From Buxus sempervirens (lineage: Eukaryota; Streptophyta; Magnoliopsida; Buxales; Buxaceae), in the NCBI GenBank assembly GCA_947561395.2, contig OX387190.1, forward strand, positions 34,652,858 through 34,716,857: 64,000 nucleotides of DNA, in the 5' to 3' direction. Position numbers and translations under genes: made by a program. Shown here piece after piece: positions 15,549-27,552 of the stretch; position 1 is the first letter of the stretch; every line of letters begins with the position of its first letter. Under the pieces are notes generated by a model. That model made no database searches, was not told the origin of the DNA, and saw only the letters and a list, made by a program, of their open reading frames with translations.

Positions 15549-16273
15549 TGACAAGGTTTCAAAACCCGATTCTCGTACCGATATCAGTCGGCATGTTAGG
15601 AAAATTCCAGGTTTTATCGAATTTTAAAGGTATATATTGTACATCCACCGGTTTTCTATTGGATTCAGATCATAATTGAACCTGTAAAAAGGGTGTTCAA
15701 CTATAATTAATCAAACCTTGCCATCTCAACCCACCAATTTTCTATTGATTTAGATCATCTACAATTGAACCCGTAAGAGACTTTAACTGTAACCAATCAA
15801 ACATTGCCACCTCAATCCTGAAAATTTCTCTCTTGCATTGAAAAATGAAAAAGTTTTTTTTCACTTTTAGAGGACCGTTGCAGGACTGAGGTAGCAAGGT
15901 TTGATTGGTTACAGTTGAATCTGTAGATGATATGAATCCTTTTCTATTTACTAGAGGCCTCTCTCACGTTGAAGGCTGTTAACTGATGACTTAAAATGGA
16001 ATCCAACAGTTACTATAGGCTCACATCATACATCATAAATAACGTGAACTCATTTTTTTCATCTAACACTTGTGGGGAATACAGTTTTTTTGTCTCTTGA
16101 AATTACAATGATAAAAACGCTATGTAATTTTACATTTAAAGTGAGCTGTTGAGAATTATTTTAATTGGTATAGAATTGAATTTATATAATAAAACTCACA
16201 TTGTATTGGATGGGTTGAAGATGTTTCCAAATTAGACCAATTTTGTATGAACAGATACATATATATGGATATT
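15549..16273. other. Intergenic DNA with local duplicated blocks
   Basis: The block ATTTAGATCAT...CTGTAACCAATCAAACNTTGCCA appears in related direct and inverted forms around 15660-15930, suggesting an old foldback. Its borders could not be set. Confidence 0.3.
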
Positions 16274-16555
16274 GAATTAAACATGCCAAAATTTCAAAGG
16301 CTATATTTTATATAATTCGAATGTCAGAAGATCTAGAGTCCTAGACATTGAAGTGCTCCAATTTGCAAGGGTCAAACCGTATGAAAACTATTTTCCTCCA
16401 TCATTTAATGTTTATTTTGAATTAAACATGCAAAAATTTCAAAGGCTATATTTTATATAATTCAAATGTCGGAATATCTAGACATTGAAGTGCTCCAATT
16501 TTCAAGGGTCAAGCCGTATGAAAAGTATTTTCCTCCATCATGTACGTTTATTCTG
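16274..16555. repeat. Tandem direct duplication, about 145-bp unit, two copies
   Basis: GAATTAAACATGC...AAAATTTCAAAGGCTATA begins at 16274 and again at 16419, and the copies stay alignable to about 16555 with small indels. For example, GTCAGAAGATCTAGAGTCCTAG in the first copy is shortened in the second. No open frame. Confidence 0.8.
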
Positions 16556-16606
16556 ATCAATTAATACTAAGAGACTATTCTAGACAGCCCTTTTGATTAA
16601 TAATTA

Positions 16607-16882
16607 CAAGCAAGGGCGCACGTGCAAGACTACATGTCGGGAGAGACAAGACTACACGTGGAGAGAGAGAATGAGGAGAGGAGAAGTGGGGGGAGAAAGG
16701 AATGGAGAAAGGAGAAGTGGGCCAATTACAAATTAATTGTTTTTGAACGAAAATGGTGAGTTGAGATGGGTATAACCCTATATTATTAAAACCAAACTAT
16801 GCAGAGGACGGCATTTTGGAAAGTTGTAAATTATTTTGGGCACGCTTCTCAAGGGGGCGCCTCACATTATATATAGTATATA
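16607..16882 (-). mobile_element. Small Helitron, 276 bp, with decayed ends
   Basis: On the minus strand it begins TATATACTATATATAATG, compared with TCTAGACTATATATAATG in the copy at 10893-11118. It ends GCACGTGCGCCCTTGCTTG followed by T, so CTAG has become CTTG. The inner ...TATAACCCTATATTATTAA... block is shared with the other copies. A GAGA-rich stretch at 16660-16700 is not shared. Confidence 0.5.
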
Positions 16883-17442
16883 TTCTCAGCCCACATAAAT
16901 GCGATTCTCAAGGCTAAAGTCTATCATGATAGTTTCAGTAAAAAGAAAGACGTCAGTGGAATAAAAAAAAAGAAAAAAAAATGATAGTTTCAGTAAAAGA
17001 CTTCATAGTGGAGATGTCCCAACGCAATTACAAAGAAGCGATTATAATATTTACATTAAGGTTCATATAATTATTTTCAAAATTATAATCTCATTGATTG
17101 GGATGCAAATTGTCCCCTCCCGAATCCCTGCATTGCCATGTACCGGGCCTTTTGTTAGTGGTGCTTTCAATCTAAAAAATTCAATTTCGATTCCTTTTTA
17201 AAATGAGTTTTTTAAGGCGAATGCACCAATTGCATTACTGTTGCATAAAACCAGTGCATAAATTTTGCTCCCCTTTGATTGGTTAGTTTATACTTGTTCC
17301 GAACCTAAATTTGTTTTAAAATTGTTCGAGAGAAGTTCTATAATTCAACTTTGAAATTTCCAAATAATTGTAGTTAAAAAGGAAAGAAAATGTACTTAGA
17401 ACTATAGTTTAAGAGACAATGAAACTTATTTATTTCCCTTTA

Positions 17443-17743
17443 TCAAGTGGCAGTGGCGGAATCACTTTATGTTCAGTGGGGGCAATTGTCCTCTTGAAAT
17501 TTTTATTTTTTAATTAAAAATATATATATTTATTTTTTAATTAAAAATATATATTTTTCTATATATTTTAATTAAAATTTTATATTTTGCTCCCTTTGAA
17601 ATTTCTAATTTGCCGCTTCGAACTTATTGAAATTTTTATATTTAAGTAAAAAGTATTAATTGAAATTTTTATATTTAACAAAAAGTATTAATTGAAAATT
17701 TTATTTTACCATTTGGAATCCTGATTCCGCGGCTGTCAAGTGG
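17443..17743. mobile_element. hAT-type MITE, 285 bp (17451-17735)
   Basis: A perfect 8-bp duplication TCAAGTGG (17443-17450 and 17736-17743) flanks terminal inverted repeats CAGTGGCGGAATCA and TGATTCCGCGGCTG. The centre is TTTTTAATTAAAAATATATA-type DNA. Non-coding. Confidence 0.8.
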
Positions 17744-18900
17744 CCACATTTCCTTTTAATTTTCGTGTTAGAGGTAGGAGCGGGAAAATTTTAACATTGA
17801 GCATTTGAGCGTTGATGTGGGCCAGGCATGAAGTTTTCGTAACTCCTCTGGTCCAGTAAGCACAGCTCATATCGTAGTGTTGGAAAAATGGTGAGGTGGC
17901 AGGGCGGGCGGACACTAGCACCTTACTCGAAGGCACGACAGGCTCCGCTGCCGGCTCTGCGGTGCGTGGACCTCGACGATCTCAAGACACGTGTTGATAT
18001 TCCTGTAAAGGAGTGCGACACATGACAGTCACGTGAAATCCCAGCCGGTGATTTCACGGAACCACCGGATTTTAGGTCCAGAGGAAATAGCTTCAATTCT
18101 CACGAATGCTGTCAGCGATTTTGAATTTGTCAATTTGAAACCAATAGTTTATTCGAACTGACTTGCGTCAGATCAACATCAGTACACCTGTAACTTCCTC
18201 GTCAGGTAACTTTTGCTTTTTCAACTTTTTAATTTAACCACGGGAGGGAACGCATTTCGATGTAACTCATATTTAACCTTCGTACAATTTTAAAAAATGT
18301 GATTACGGTAGAATGCAAAACCAAACCGAAATTAAATTAAAAACCATATGGTCGAACCAGTCCAACCAAAATTATAAATTTAATTTGGTTTGTGTCAGTT
18401 TAGTTCAATCTAAGTTCTAACACATATTAAACCCATAAACCAAACCCATTAGGTTCAGTTTCGAACCAAAATCAAATCGGACCAAAATTGAACCGTTGCC
18501 ATCCTTATTCAAACGTAATCTTCCGGGACCATGAGTTACCGACAGGAAGTGAGTAGTTCGGTAGCCTTATTGTGTGTTACTGACTTGGTCATCTGTATCC
18601 GCCTCTCTTCCGACCCATCCAAAAATATATGAAAAAGATAACAAATCTCAACAAGTGAAATAAATAGAAAAACAAAAATTACCTTTTCGATTTCACGCGC
18701 TTGGCCGTTAGATTGTCTCTTTCCCTTGTACCTTCCTCTGTTTTGGAAGGAGAAAAAGATGGTCATTCATAACAAAAGAAATTCATCAGATTTTTAAAAA
18801 AATAAAATGATTTTCTTCTTCATCTCACACGCGAATCAGAGGAAGGTCGATCCAAAGATCTTCTCTTTTCTTTTCATTTTTGTTTTTTTTAATTTCTTTT
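17744..18900. other. Upstream region of the CSLC gene
   Basis: At 18300-18505 there is a patchy AACCAAA/TTTGGTT-rich block whose right end (complement of ATGGCAACGGTTCAATTTTG) looks like one more hAT-type MITE terminus; a left end was not found. The rest is probably promoter and has no recognised coding sequence. Confidence 0.35.
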
Positions 18901-19625
18901 AAGAGAGATCAAAGTGCTGGACAGCACCCTTCATTTTTGTTTAAATCTCTCGCTTCCTGTAATCAATCTACAATTCGTCTCTGTAATTTCTTCCTTCTCT
19001 CGTTTGAATCTGGTTTGTTATTCTAGCTTACGGTTCACACCGTTCTCTCCGTTTTCTTCAAGAGAGAAGGTGAAAAAAAGTGGGAGAAAAAAAATTCTTT
19101 TGTTTGAATTTCTCAAAATGTTGTTGTAAATTTCACTTTTTTTTTCTTTTTTTTTCCAGAGAGAGACTGATTCGTAGATAAAACGTGTCACGTTCTTGAT
19201 TTTTCTTTGCTTTCGGTTCTATTTCGAGTTCAAACCAGAAACGACGTGTTGGGCTGTTAGCTCCCACACTACATCTCATTTTCTTCTCGTTACGGTGAGC
19301 TTTGCAAGCTGGAATCGAATGGGAGAGGATTTGGACTCTTCCACCAAGTCATCTCCCTTTCTCTTTAAAACATTACCTATAAGTTCTGTCCCGATGTCGC
19401 CATAAATAAGGGACGCTTTGCTTTGATTCCTCTCTTACGCGTCTGTATCTCTCTCCTTCTCCTTTTTTCATCTTCTTCTTTTGGCCCCTTGTTCTTTCGT
19501 CTGAAATGAGATCCAACATTGTAGATCTTGAAGTGTACTCGGGAATCTGAGAGAGTTCAGCTTTGAAACTGTAATTTTTTATTTCTTTTTTCCTTCTTAA
19601 AGCTAGTTTTTCGAGATCAGAGAAA
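18900..19625 (+). promoter_or_regulatory. Pyrimidine-rich 5' leader / promoter-proximal region of CSLC
   Basis: The 700 bp before the start codon are rich in TTTCTTTCTC and TCTCTC runs, as is common for plant core promoters and leaders. Several short upstream open frames precede the main start. One at 19506-19550 encodes 14 residues (MRSNIVDLEVYSGI) in a fair context. A second at 19319-19405 encodes 28 residues. The transcription start cannot be fixed, so their presence in the mRNA is inferred. Confidence 0.4.
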
Positions 19626-22195
19626 ATGGCACCGTCGTTTGATTGGTGGACCAAGGAGAGCCACCGGGGAACGCCGGTGGTTGTGAAGATGGAAAACCCT
19701 AATTGGTCCATGGTCGAATTAGAAAGTCCGTCCGAGGACGATTTTCTTCCCGGCGGCGCAGGGACTCGAAGCAACGACAAGGGTAGAGGAAAGAACGCGA
19801 AACAGCTGACTTGGGTGGTTCTACTCAAGGCGCATAAAGCTGCGGGATGTTTAACGTCCATCGCTTCGACAATGCTAGGCCTTGTTGCCATCGTAAGGCG
19901 TCGCGTTGCTTCAGGAAGAACAGATTCAGAGAACGCCAATGAGGTGGAGAATGAGAATCAAACCGTAAAGAGCCGTTTTTATTCATGCATTAAGGTGTTC
20001 CTGTGGTTGTCCGTGTTGTTGCTAGGGTTTGAGATAGCCGCTTACTTTAAAGGCTGGCATTTTGGGGCTCCACACCTTCAATTGCAGTTTCTCTTGACGA
20101 CACCATTCGGGGTTCGGGGAATTTTCGATTCGCTCTATTCCAAGTGGGTTTTGATTAGGGTGGAGTACCTAGCTCCTCCTCTTCAGTTTCTCGCCAATGT
20201 CTGTATCGTGCTCTTTCTTATACAGAGTGTTGACCGGCTTATTCTTTGTATGGGTTGCTTCTGGATCCGACTGAAGAAGATCAAGCCAGTTCCAAAACGG
20301 GAGGTTTGCGACATCGAGTCCGCAGATGGAAATGCAGAAGGTTTCTTCCCCATGGTTCTTATTCAGATCCCCATGTGTAATGAGAAGGAGGTAATATAAA
20401 TCTCAAATGATTCTTCTTCTGTTACGCTGCTTGTTCATTATGACATTTTGGTCTAATTCTGGAGCTCTTTCACCAGGTCTATCAACAATCCATTGCGGCT
20501 GTCTGCAGTTTAGACTGGCCAAGGGCAAACATGCTTATCCAAGTCCTGGACGACTCCGATGATCCAACCACTCAGTTGCTGATCAAAGAGGAGGTTCATA
20601 AATGGCAGCAGGAGGGTGCCCACATTGTCTACAGGCACCGTGTGATCAGAGATGGCTACAAAGCTGGCAATCTCAAGTCCGCCATGAATTGCAGTTATGT
20701 CAAAGACTATGAATTCGTTGCAATCTTCGATGCTGATTTCCAGCCGACACCAGACTTTCTGAAGAGAACAGTTCCCCATTTCAAGGTGTGGGATCTTTTC
20801 TATGTTCCATCAGTTCTGGGTTTTGGGATTTTGTTATTTTATTTATGCCATCCCGTCTGGGTACCCTGCAGGGCAACGAGGAACTTGCTCTGGTTCAGGC
20901 AAGGTGGTCCTTTGTGAACAAGGATGAAAATCTTCTTACCAGGTTGCAGAACATAAACTTGGCGTTCCATTTTGAGGTGGAGCAGCAAGTGAATGGGATC
21001 TTTCTCAATTTCTTTGGATTCAATGGGACAGCCGGTGTGTGGAGGATTAAGGCTTTAGAACAATCTGGTGGGTGGTTGGAGCGAACCACCGTGGAGGACA
21101 TGGATATTGCCGTACGTGCTCATCTCCATGGCTGGAAATTCATCTTCCTCAATGATGTTGAGGTATATCACCATATAATTTCTCAATACCAATTTTTAGT
21201 CTTTTAATAATCTGTGCCTTTCATTTTGGTAAAGGTTATTCCATCCATTGTATTCTTTACTCTCAAAAAGGTTTTTCTCTTCTTTGTTCAGTGTCAATGC
21301 GAGCTGCCAGAGTCTTATGAAGCGTACCGGAAACAGCAGCATCGATGGCATTCTGGGCCCATGCAATTGTTTCGGCTATGTTTGCCGGCAATTATCAAGG
21401 CCAAGGTATTTTAGTCTTCGAATGTGTTGAGAATCTCTCATAAGTATATTGTTTCTAATTGAGATGAATGTATCAAACATCAGTGGTCTTTAGGCCGGCT
21501 ATAAATAGATCTAAATTTTATTGCCAATGATACATGGAAATTCCATCTTGCTGTTGCAGATTAGTGTATGGAATAAGGCCAACCTTATCTTCCTGTTCTT
21601 CCTCCTCAGGAAGCTGATATTGCCGTTCTATTCTTTTACTCTATTCTGCATAATTCTTCCAATGACGATGTTCATCCCTGAGGCCGAGCTCCCGGCTTGG
21701 GTTGTATGCTACATTCCAGCGACAATGTCCTTTCTCAATATCCTGCCTGCCCCAAGATCATTCCCCTTCATTGTCCCGTACCTTCTTTTCGAGAACACCA
21801 TGTCTGTGATCAAGTTTAATGCCATGATTTCAGGCCTCTTCCAGCTTGGAAGTGCCTATGAGTGGGTGGTCACCAAGAAGTCTGGCCGCTCTTCAGAAGG
21901 GGATCTTGTCTCCTTGGTTGTGAAGGAGCCAAAGCAGCAGCAGCGGGGTGTCTCAGTGCCCAATCTTGATGAAATGGAGGAGAAGGAAATTAGGCAGCAA
22001 GAGCAATGCGGATTGTCCCGAAAGAAGAAACATAACAGGATATATAAAAAGGAGCTAGCACTTGCTTTCCTTCTTCTGACCGCATCGGCAAGGAGCCTTC
22101 TGTCAGCACAGGGAATTCATTTCTACTTCCTGCTCTTTCAGGGGATATCGTTCCTGTTGGTAGGTCTAGATTTGATTGGTGAACAGGTTGAGTGA
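19626..22195 (+). CDS. CSLC: CSLC-family xyloglucan backbone glucan synthase, complete, 5 exons, 704 aa
   Basis: CSLC proteins are Golgi-membrane GT2 glycosyltransferases that make the beta-1,4-glucan backbone of xyloglucan from UDP-glucose, working with xylosyltransferases. Exons: 19626-20390, 20477-20785, 20872-21162, 21292-21405, 21560-22195. All junctions are GT-AG in phase 0, totalling 2115 nt (704 codons plus TGA). The N-terminus MAPSFDWW...[21 protein letters not shown] is diagnostic of CSLC. The catalytic residues are intact: DD at 280-281, DAD at 340-342, ED at 433-434 and QQHRW at 470-474. Hydrophobic segments flank the catalytic domain, two before it (about residues 115-205) and several after residue 495. 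A charged loop with poly-Q/E and KKKHNR lies at about 605-655. The start has a good context (GAGAAAATGGC). Length fits the family (about 690-700 aa). Confidence 0.95.
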
Positions 22196-24200
22196 GTAGG
22201 CGAAGTTGAAGTCTGATATTTGGAAGATACAAAAATGGACATATGGGCGGGCACCCGGTTGAATGCTAATGACAGAAATTTGCTAAAGAAAATGGAGGGA
22301 CAGAATGCTGCTTGTCTTCTAAGTTGATCCTCTGAATTTTGAGGGGCAGTTCACCGGGTAAGAGAAGATAATTACGCTTCTCTTTTAATCTGGATAGAAA
22401 AATAGGGAAAAGAAAAGGATGTAGATAATGACACTGCCTTTTGATTTGTAAGTTGTTATTCCGATTCTTTTGTTTCTGTATCCCTGTATTCTTTTGTAGA
22501 AAATTTAGCCTTCCAAACGGGGATTTTAGTTACACGCTAAGGAGCCGGAGGAGGAGCATGTTTCAGACTCCCCTCTTGTATGTTTGTTATTGCTTCTCGG
22601 CATGTAAGAAAGCCAAATGAGCATTATCCACACATTTAATGCTTAGCAGAAGAATTGTTTGACATTTGCTGCTATTCTCTTTGGGGTATTGGGGAGGTAA
22701 AAGACAGTTCAGATTGATAGAGATTCCCTTGGAGCTTCTGGGAATTATTCTTAGCCTATTCATGGATGCAACTACATTTATTACCTCTTTCTTCTATTTG
22801 TTGCTGTGGGAGTCTGTGGTGGTGTGTTCTGTCACTGGATTTCTAGCCGAGAATCTACCAACATGGTCTGTATTTGGGATTGAATGAGAAGTGGCTGTCT
22901 CTGGCTGGACGACCACGACATGTTGGGCCCATGGATGGTCACATTCCTCGTGTCCGGTAGTTTTCCTCGGTGTTACACTCTGGCTTATTTGTTTGATTGG
23001 ATCAACACTTATAGCTCCTAAGGAGGAAGGCGCATGGACAGTGCTAGATAAGGTTCCTTTCATGTTTGTGGCGACCTTCAGCATTGAATTTATATAAGGT
23101 CTTTGCGATAAACCTTACGGGTCCAATCCAACAACTACATTTGATTGAAATGTTAAAGCAATGTTTCAACCGAACGAGCGTCACACTCCATGCTCCTATC
23201 GATTCTGTGCCCTTTTGGGGCGTGATAGCAGCTGTGATGAACGGATCGATTTCAACAATTCTTTTCGATTCACCAAACCACGAAAAACATTGGGGCAATT
23301 GGTCCACATAGCAATTTGGTCACGAGTCGGATGGTGTGCAAGCTGGTTTCGAAGCAAATGGTAGACAAAAGAAGCAGACTCGGAATCTGGGAATTTTTTT
23401 AGCTTTTATAATATGCGATATCATCAATCTCAATCTTACTCTCTTGAACATTAGTTATCACGCCAATTGGATTCCCCACTGCGATGTGATTTGATAATCT
23501 GGGTCTGGCTGCATTAGAGTGACTGATTGCCTCATATGGATGCCCAGATAGCTATCTAGACCTCTCTCCTTACAGGATATCTCAGGACTACTATCGGTTT
23601 TAAAAGCAGACTGTTTTGCATCTGACTTGACCTTGTTAGAGGGTTGCAAAACCTATTACCAAATGAGCTGATCTAGAACCAAAAGCAAGAAATAAGCCAA
23701 AAGTGATGGTAAATCTGTGTGTCACTGTGATGCAGATAAGGAGAGAAACCGTATGCATCGATGAAAAGAGAAGTGTGAACATTCCGATTACCTTCCGGAC
23801 AAAGCTATTCTCACTACCAATTTAACAAGCAAAAATCTCAACCATGGCGAAAATAATCATGAATTTTAAAACCGCAGCAAATGTCATGTCTTCCTTTGTG
23901 AATTCAGTCCATATTTTTACCGTACACTCAGCCCCAACACCGCCGTTGGCACCTTGCCACGGCTAAAGCTTTGTTGACGAACTGGGTAAGCCAAGGCAAC
24001 CTTAGGATTTGATTTGAGAGAGCCTTTTAAGGTTATGGGCCAGAAGGCCTTTTTTTTAACAGACGTAGAAAAAGGCTTCTTCAGGTTTAAGTGACCATTT
24101 CTTCAACTTATAACTCATATGCCCAATAAATCACACTAACCAGTCAAATCCCACAACAAAATCTGTGCCTTTGAAATTTGGTTTTTCTTTCTTCAATATC
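22196..24200. other. CSLC 3' UTR and intergenic DNA
   Basis: The 3' UTR should occupy the first few hundred bases. Several overlapping open frames between 22660 and 23650 run on both strands. They have no known domain and no splice-consistent partner frame, and are not called as genes. Confidence 0.4.
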
Positions 24201-25379
24201 CGCTTAGATAGGGTTGCTAATCGGGTTGTGCCGGCCCACTCTCTTAGCCGTTCCCTGTCGGCACAAGCCCGGCATGGCCCACTCCCCTAGCCATGTCGTG
24301 CTGAGCCCTTATTATTGGGCACGTGGCCCGTTAGGGCACAGCCCGCCAGACACGTCGGTCTGGCGGACGGCACGACCCGCATCAAGCGGGGTCTGATATG
24401 CCCACCCGGGTGCTTGCCGTTGGGCCTAATTGGGTTGGCCCACCAGGCACGAAACGGCTAACTGTTTTTTATCCCAATAAAATGGTTTTTACCACTATTT
24501 TTGACTATTTTACCCCCCTCCCCCCAACATCCATATTAGGGGGATATGCTTGTAATTGACTGTAAATTACCATTTCCACCCTTCCAACTGCCAAATAACA
24601 GCCATATTTGAGGGTAGAGGTGGTAAAAAGCCACTTTTGGTTTTCTGTAAATTGGCCTAACCCTTCTCACTCTAAACCATACCTCTTCTCATCTCTTCTT
24701 ACTTTCGTAGGATCCTATTTAGTGACTTGGCTAATGGCCCGCAGACTCAATAGAGTGCTCACATGGGGGCGTTGTTAGGTTGATCATTGGCAAATCTCAA
24801 AATAGGACTTTAAAAAAGTTATGAATTTTTTTTTTGTTTTCTTCATTTTCTTCTTAAAGAGTTAGAGTTATGTTTAATGACTTTGCTAAAGGCTGGTAGA
24901 GTCACAGTGCTTCTTGGGCCCGACCGTGAGCAAATCATTGAACAAGCCTCTTTACATTTGCATAGGAGTTGCAAAAGTGTTATTTGCATCGATTACTGCT
25001 TGGACAGTCAAGCGGTAATAGATACAAGTAACACTTTTGCAATTTCTCATCTCGGCACGGTTTAAGAGGTAAGTAACTTGTATTTGTAATAATTAATTAA
25101 TTTAAATTTTTTTAAGCAAAATCTATCCAAGTATGTGTAAGATAATTTTGTGAATAATAAAAATATTTTTCAAAAAATTTTTTTAATGGTTTTTTACTAT
25201 TTTTCTCATTTTTTCTTTTTTTTTTTTGCCAAAAAAATACCCAGGCCTGGCACGGCCCAACCCTAAGCGTGCCACGGGCTGCGCCGTGCTGGAGGTTTTG
25301 GCTAATGGGCCGACTCGCGGCCCACCAGGCACACGCTAAACGGGCCCAGGCCGACCCGTTTAGCAACCCTAGGCCTAGA
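24201..25379. mobile_element. Non-autonomous hAT element, 1163 bp (24209-25371)
   Basis: Terminal inverted repeats are TAGGGTTGCTAA and TTAGCAACCCTA. Flanking 8-mers CGCTTAGA and GGCCTAGA match at 6 of 8. Its subterminal regions are homologous, in opposite orientation, to the 3.1-kb element at 37794-40918: the GTGCCGGCCCA ends, the block with ACAGCCATATT...GGTGGTAAAAAG, and the AAGCAAAATCTATCCAAGTATG block. No transposase frame remains, so it is a deletion derivative. Two related segments inside (about 24710 and 24860) share TTTAGTGACTTGGCTAA-like sequence. Confidence 0.8.
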
Positions 25380-25523
25380 AACATCATTATGTAGGAAATC
25401 TGTGAACCGTCTTTCTTTCTTTTCATTTTCCAGAAATAATGGCTTTGAGTTTAAGTTCCAAAAAATTAAAAAAAAAGGGGCTTACTTATCTTTTTAATTA
25501 ATAAGCCTTGCATAAAAGAGAAG

Positions 25524-25575
25524 ATATTCGATGCTCTAGGCTTTACCAAAGAAAAAAAATATTCGATGCTCTAGG
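25524..25575 (+). mobile_element. Micro-insertion CTTTACCAAAG(A)n with 17-bp target duplication
   Basis: ATATTCGATGCTCTAGG at 25524-25540 is repeated exactly at 25559-25575. The 18 nt between read CTTTACCAAAGAAAAAAA. The TTACCAAA end is the same as in the insertion at 47787-47803. Confidence 0.7.
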
Positions 25576-25579
25576 AACA

Positions 25580-26523
25580 ACCCTCGGTTCGGTTCTGGTT
25601 CCTTATCTAATGTGGTAGAAGTTGATAGATAGAACTGAGGATACTGCCAGTTGTTTGCCTGTGTAATTGGGGCTGTGAATTGGACGGGGTTGACTGCAAA
25701 CTCTCCCGCCCCAGATGATTGAAATCTGGCGGGCAGACGGCCCCGCATGGCCCTGCCCATAGCTGGGCCCCTTTGCAAATGCGCAAAGGTCGACCCAAAG
25801 ATGCCAAGCTGTGCCGTACCCGTCTGACATGCATAGATTGATGGGTATTGCTCCAAACAATGTTCACGGACCCTGCTATGTCAATCCTTCCTTTGTGGGC
25901 ATCATCCCCAATGTTAAGGATGGTAATGGGATAGGTTGATCGGCTAAATCCGTGCCGATATTGTTAAGAAATATATTAAATATATAAAGGTCATTCCCAA
26001 TTATCGGCTTGAGCTTGAGCTTGAGGTTTTAGTAGGAATTATATATTAAAGCCAGTTTGATACCACCAAAGTGCAGAGTGCAGATTCTACAATGAACAAC
26101 GGACGGGAAACAGACGACCAACCCACTCTGAGCCGTCCAGATCTTTTTCTTCTTTCCTGAGCTCCCAAGTCCCAGCTCCCACACTATTCGGTGGTTCCCG
26201 GTCTCCCACCAGCTCATGTTTTTTTTCGTGACGATCCCTCAAACCCCATAAATGGTTAATGCAAGTTTCAGTAAGTGTAAGAAAACAGAGGCATTGTTCT
26301 GGCACATATCACACAAAATCCAATGGTTCATCATTTGACTCGTTAAGTTCATTTAATTCCCGTCCTTGTCATTCAGTACATTAAATCCAAGAGAGCAAGA
26401 GATTTGGTAAATTTGTAAGAGAGTTGCAGTATTCCATTAAAGCCTCATATCTGAATTAGTTTACATTGTTGAAAAAAAAAAAATTCAGGGGGTAAATGGT
26501 TAAAAAGGCAGGGGAGAAGTAAA

Positions 26524-26576
<53 letters not shown>

Positions 26577-26639
26577 AAAACCTTCAAACACAAGACAGGC
26601 TAGGCTAGGCTAGGCAGCAAAAACCCCAGAAAGAAAATG
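25580..26639. other. Intergenic DNA downstream of the RLP44-like gene
   Basis: Overlapping minus-strand frames at 25536-25867 have no known domain. An A48 run at 26527-26574 and a GGCTA repeat at 26598-26614 lie near the 3' end of the RLP44-like transcript. Confidence 0.4.
26527..26574. repeat. A48 homopolymer (T48 in RLP44 orientation)
   Basis: 48 consecutive A on the plus strand, about 165 bp past the RLP44-like stop codon. In the direction of that gene it is a T48 run in the 3' UTR or just past it. Length is likely to vary between individuals and to be prone to sequencing error. Confidence 0.9.
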
Positions 26640-26739
26640 AGAAAAAAAATTTAATAACAATAATAAAAGTAAAGCATATCTCTACAATGAATCGGCAACT
26701 GGGTTTGCTTAAACATACCTGAAACCTCAATCTTCCAAA

Positions 26740-27552
26740 TCAATAATCAGGCATAAGCTGGCTAATTTTCCCTTCTTCAGCAGCCATTTTCTTCTCTTGA
26801 ACCCGCAACCAAATACAGACAGCAGTGAAACTAAGCACCAAACTGAGCAGCCCACTCCCTAATCCGATCCCAACAATCGCCATCACTGATAATCCTCTTG
26901 TCTTCAACGGAGGCAAAGGGTACCCATAAACATCCTTGTTCCCTTCAAACGAACTCGCATTGAACTTGGGCAAGTTCCCACTCCGGTTGCTCAGCGAAGG
27001 CGGGATCGGACCCGAAAGCCGATTATTCGAAACATCGAAAGCTGATAACCTCACCAAAAGCCCCAATTGCGGAGGAATCGGACCGACGAGCAAATTGTCG
27101 TGAAGATCAATAACGTTTAGATAAGCACACAATGCCAGCTGAGGGGGTATGGGTCCCGTAAGCCGGTTGGAGGAAAGGTTGAGAACAGCAAGGTTGACAA
27201 GCAATTGAAGGTCGGGGGGAATGTTCCCTGTGAGAAAGTTGGAAGAGAGGTCGAGCGCCTGGAGGTTGGTGCAGTTGGAGAGATAGGGTGAGATAGAGCC
27301 TCTTAGAGAGAGATTTGTGAGGGACAGCTTGTAGATGCGGCCATTGTTGCACGTTGCACCTTGGAGGTACGAGGTGAATCCGCTACAAGGGTTTGCGAAG
27401 GTGATCTTGGTCCAGTTCCGAAGACTGTTTGCTGGGTCTTCCAGGGATCCTCTTAGGTTTGTAAGGCAAGTTTCATCTTCTGGATCTGAAAAAGATGATC
27501 GGAAGTAGACGCAGCTAAGCGTGAAAAGAAGGAACATAGTCCCAGAACCCAT
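26740..27552 (-). CDS. RLP44: RLP44-like receptor-like protein, complete, single exon, 270 aa
   Basis: RLP44 of Arabidopsis is a small plasma-membrane receptor-like protein that couples pectin state in the wall to brassinosteroid signalling through BRI1/BAK1 and also affects phytosulfokine signalling. Here residues 1-22 form a signal peptide. An N-terminal cap carries the cysteines C29, C56 and C68. Four leucine-rich repeats cover about 74-190, e.g. [16 protein letters not shown] and [18 protein letters not shown]-terminal cap contains [14 protein letters not shown], a transmembrane helix spans 221-248, and the short cytoplasmic tail ends QLMPDY. There is no kinase. Length and single-exon structure match RLP44 (about 274 aa). 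The ATG lies just after a (GA)n stretch, which is CT-rich in the mRNA. Intact. Confidence 0.92.
   Translation of the reverse strand: MGSGTMFLLFTLSCVYFRSSFSDPEDETCLTNLRGSLEDPANSLRNWTKITFANPCSGFTSYLQGATCNNGRIYKLSLTNLSLRGSISPYLSNCTNLQALDLSSNFLTGNIPPDLQLLVNLAVLNLSSNRLTGPIPPQLALCAYLNVIDLHDNLLVGPIPPQLGLLVRLSAFDVSNNRLSGPIPPSLSNRSGNLPKFNASSFEGNKDVYGYPLPPLKTRGLSVMAIVGIGLGSGLLSLVLSFTAVCIWLRVQEKKMAAEEGKISQLMPDY

Noticed and set aside
15353-15679. 108-codon frame rich in F, S, R and I
   Set aside because: It lies mostly in the TTCGGAT repeat of the hAT MITE at 15012-15540.
16900-16995. Duplicated ATGATAGTTTCAGTAAAA around an A-rich insert as another micro-retroposon
   Set aside because: The similarity extends into the insert (GACGTCAGTGG versus GACTTCATAGTGG), so a simple local duplication explains it as well.
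22660-23650. Several frames downstream of CSLC that could suggest another gene
   Set aside because: They overlap on opposite strands and show no recognisable motif; treated as intergenic.
25536-25867. Three overlapping minus-strand frames of 85-106 codons
   Set aside because: Same bases open in different frames because of local GC content; no domain.
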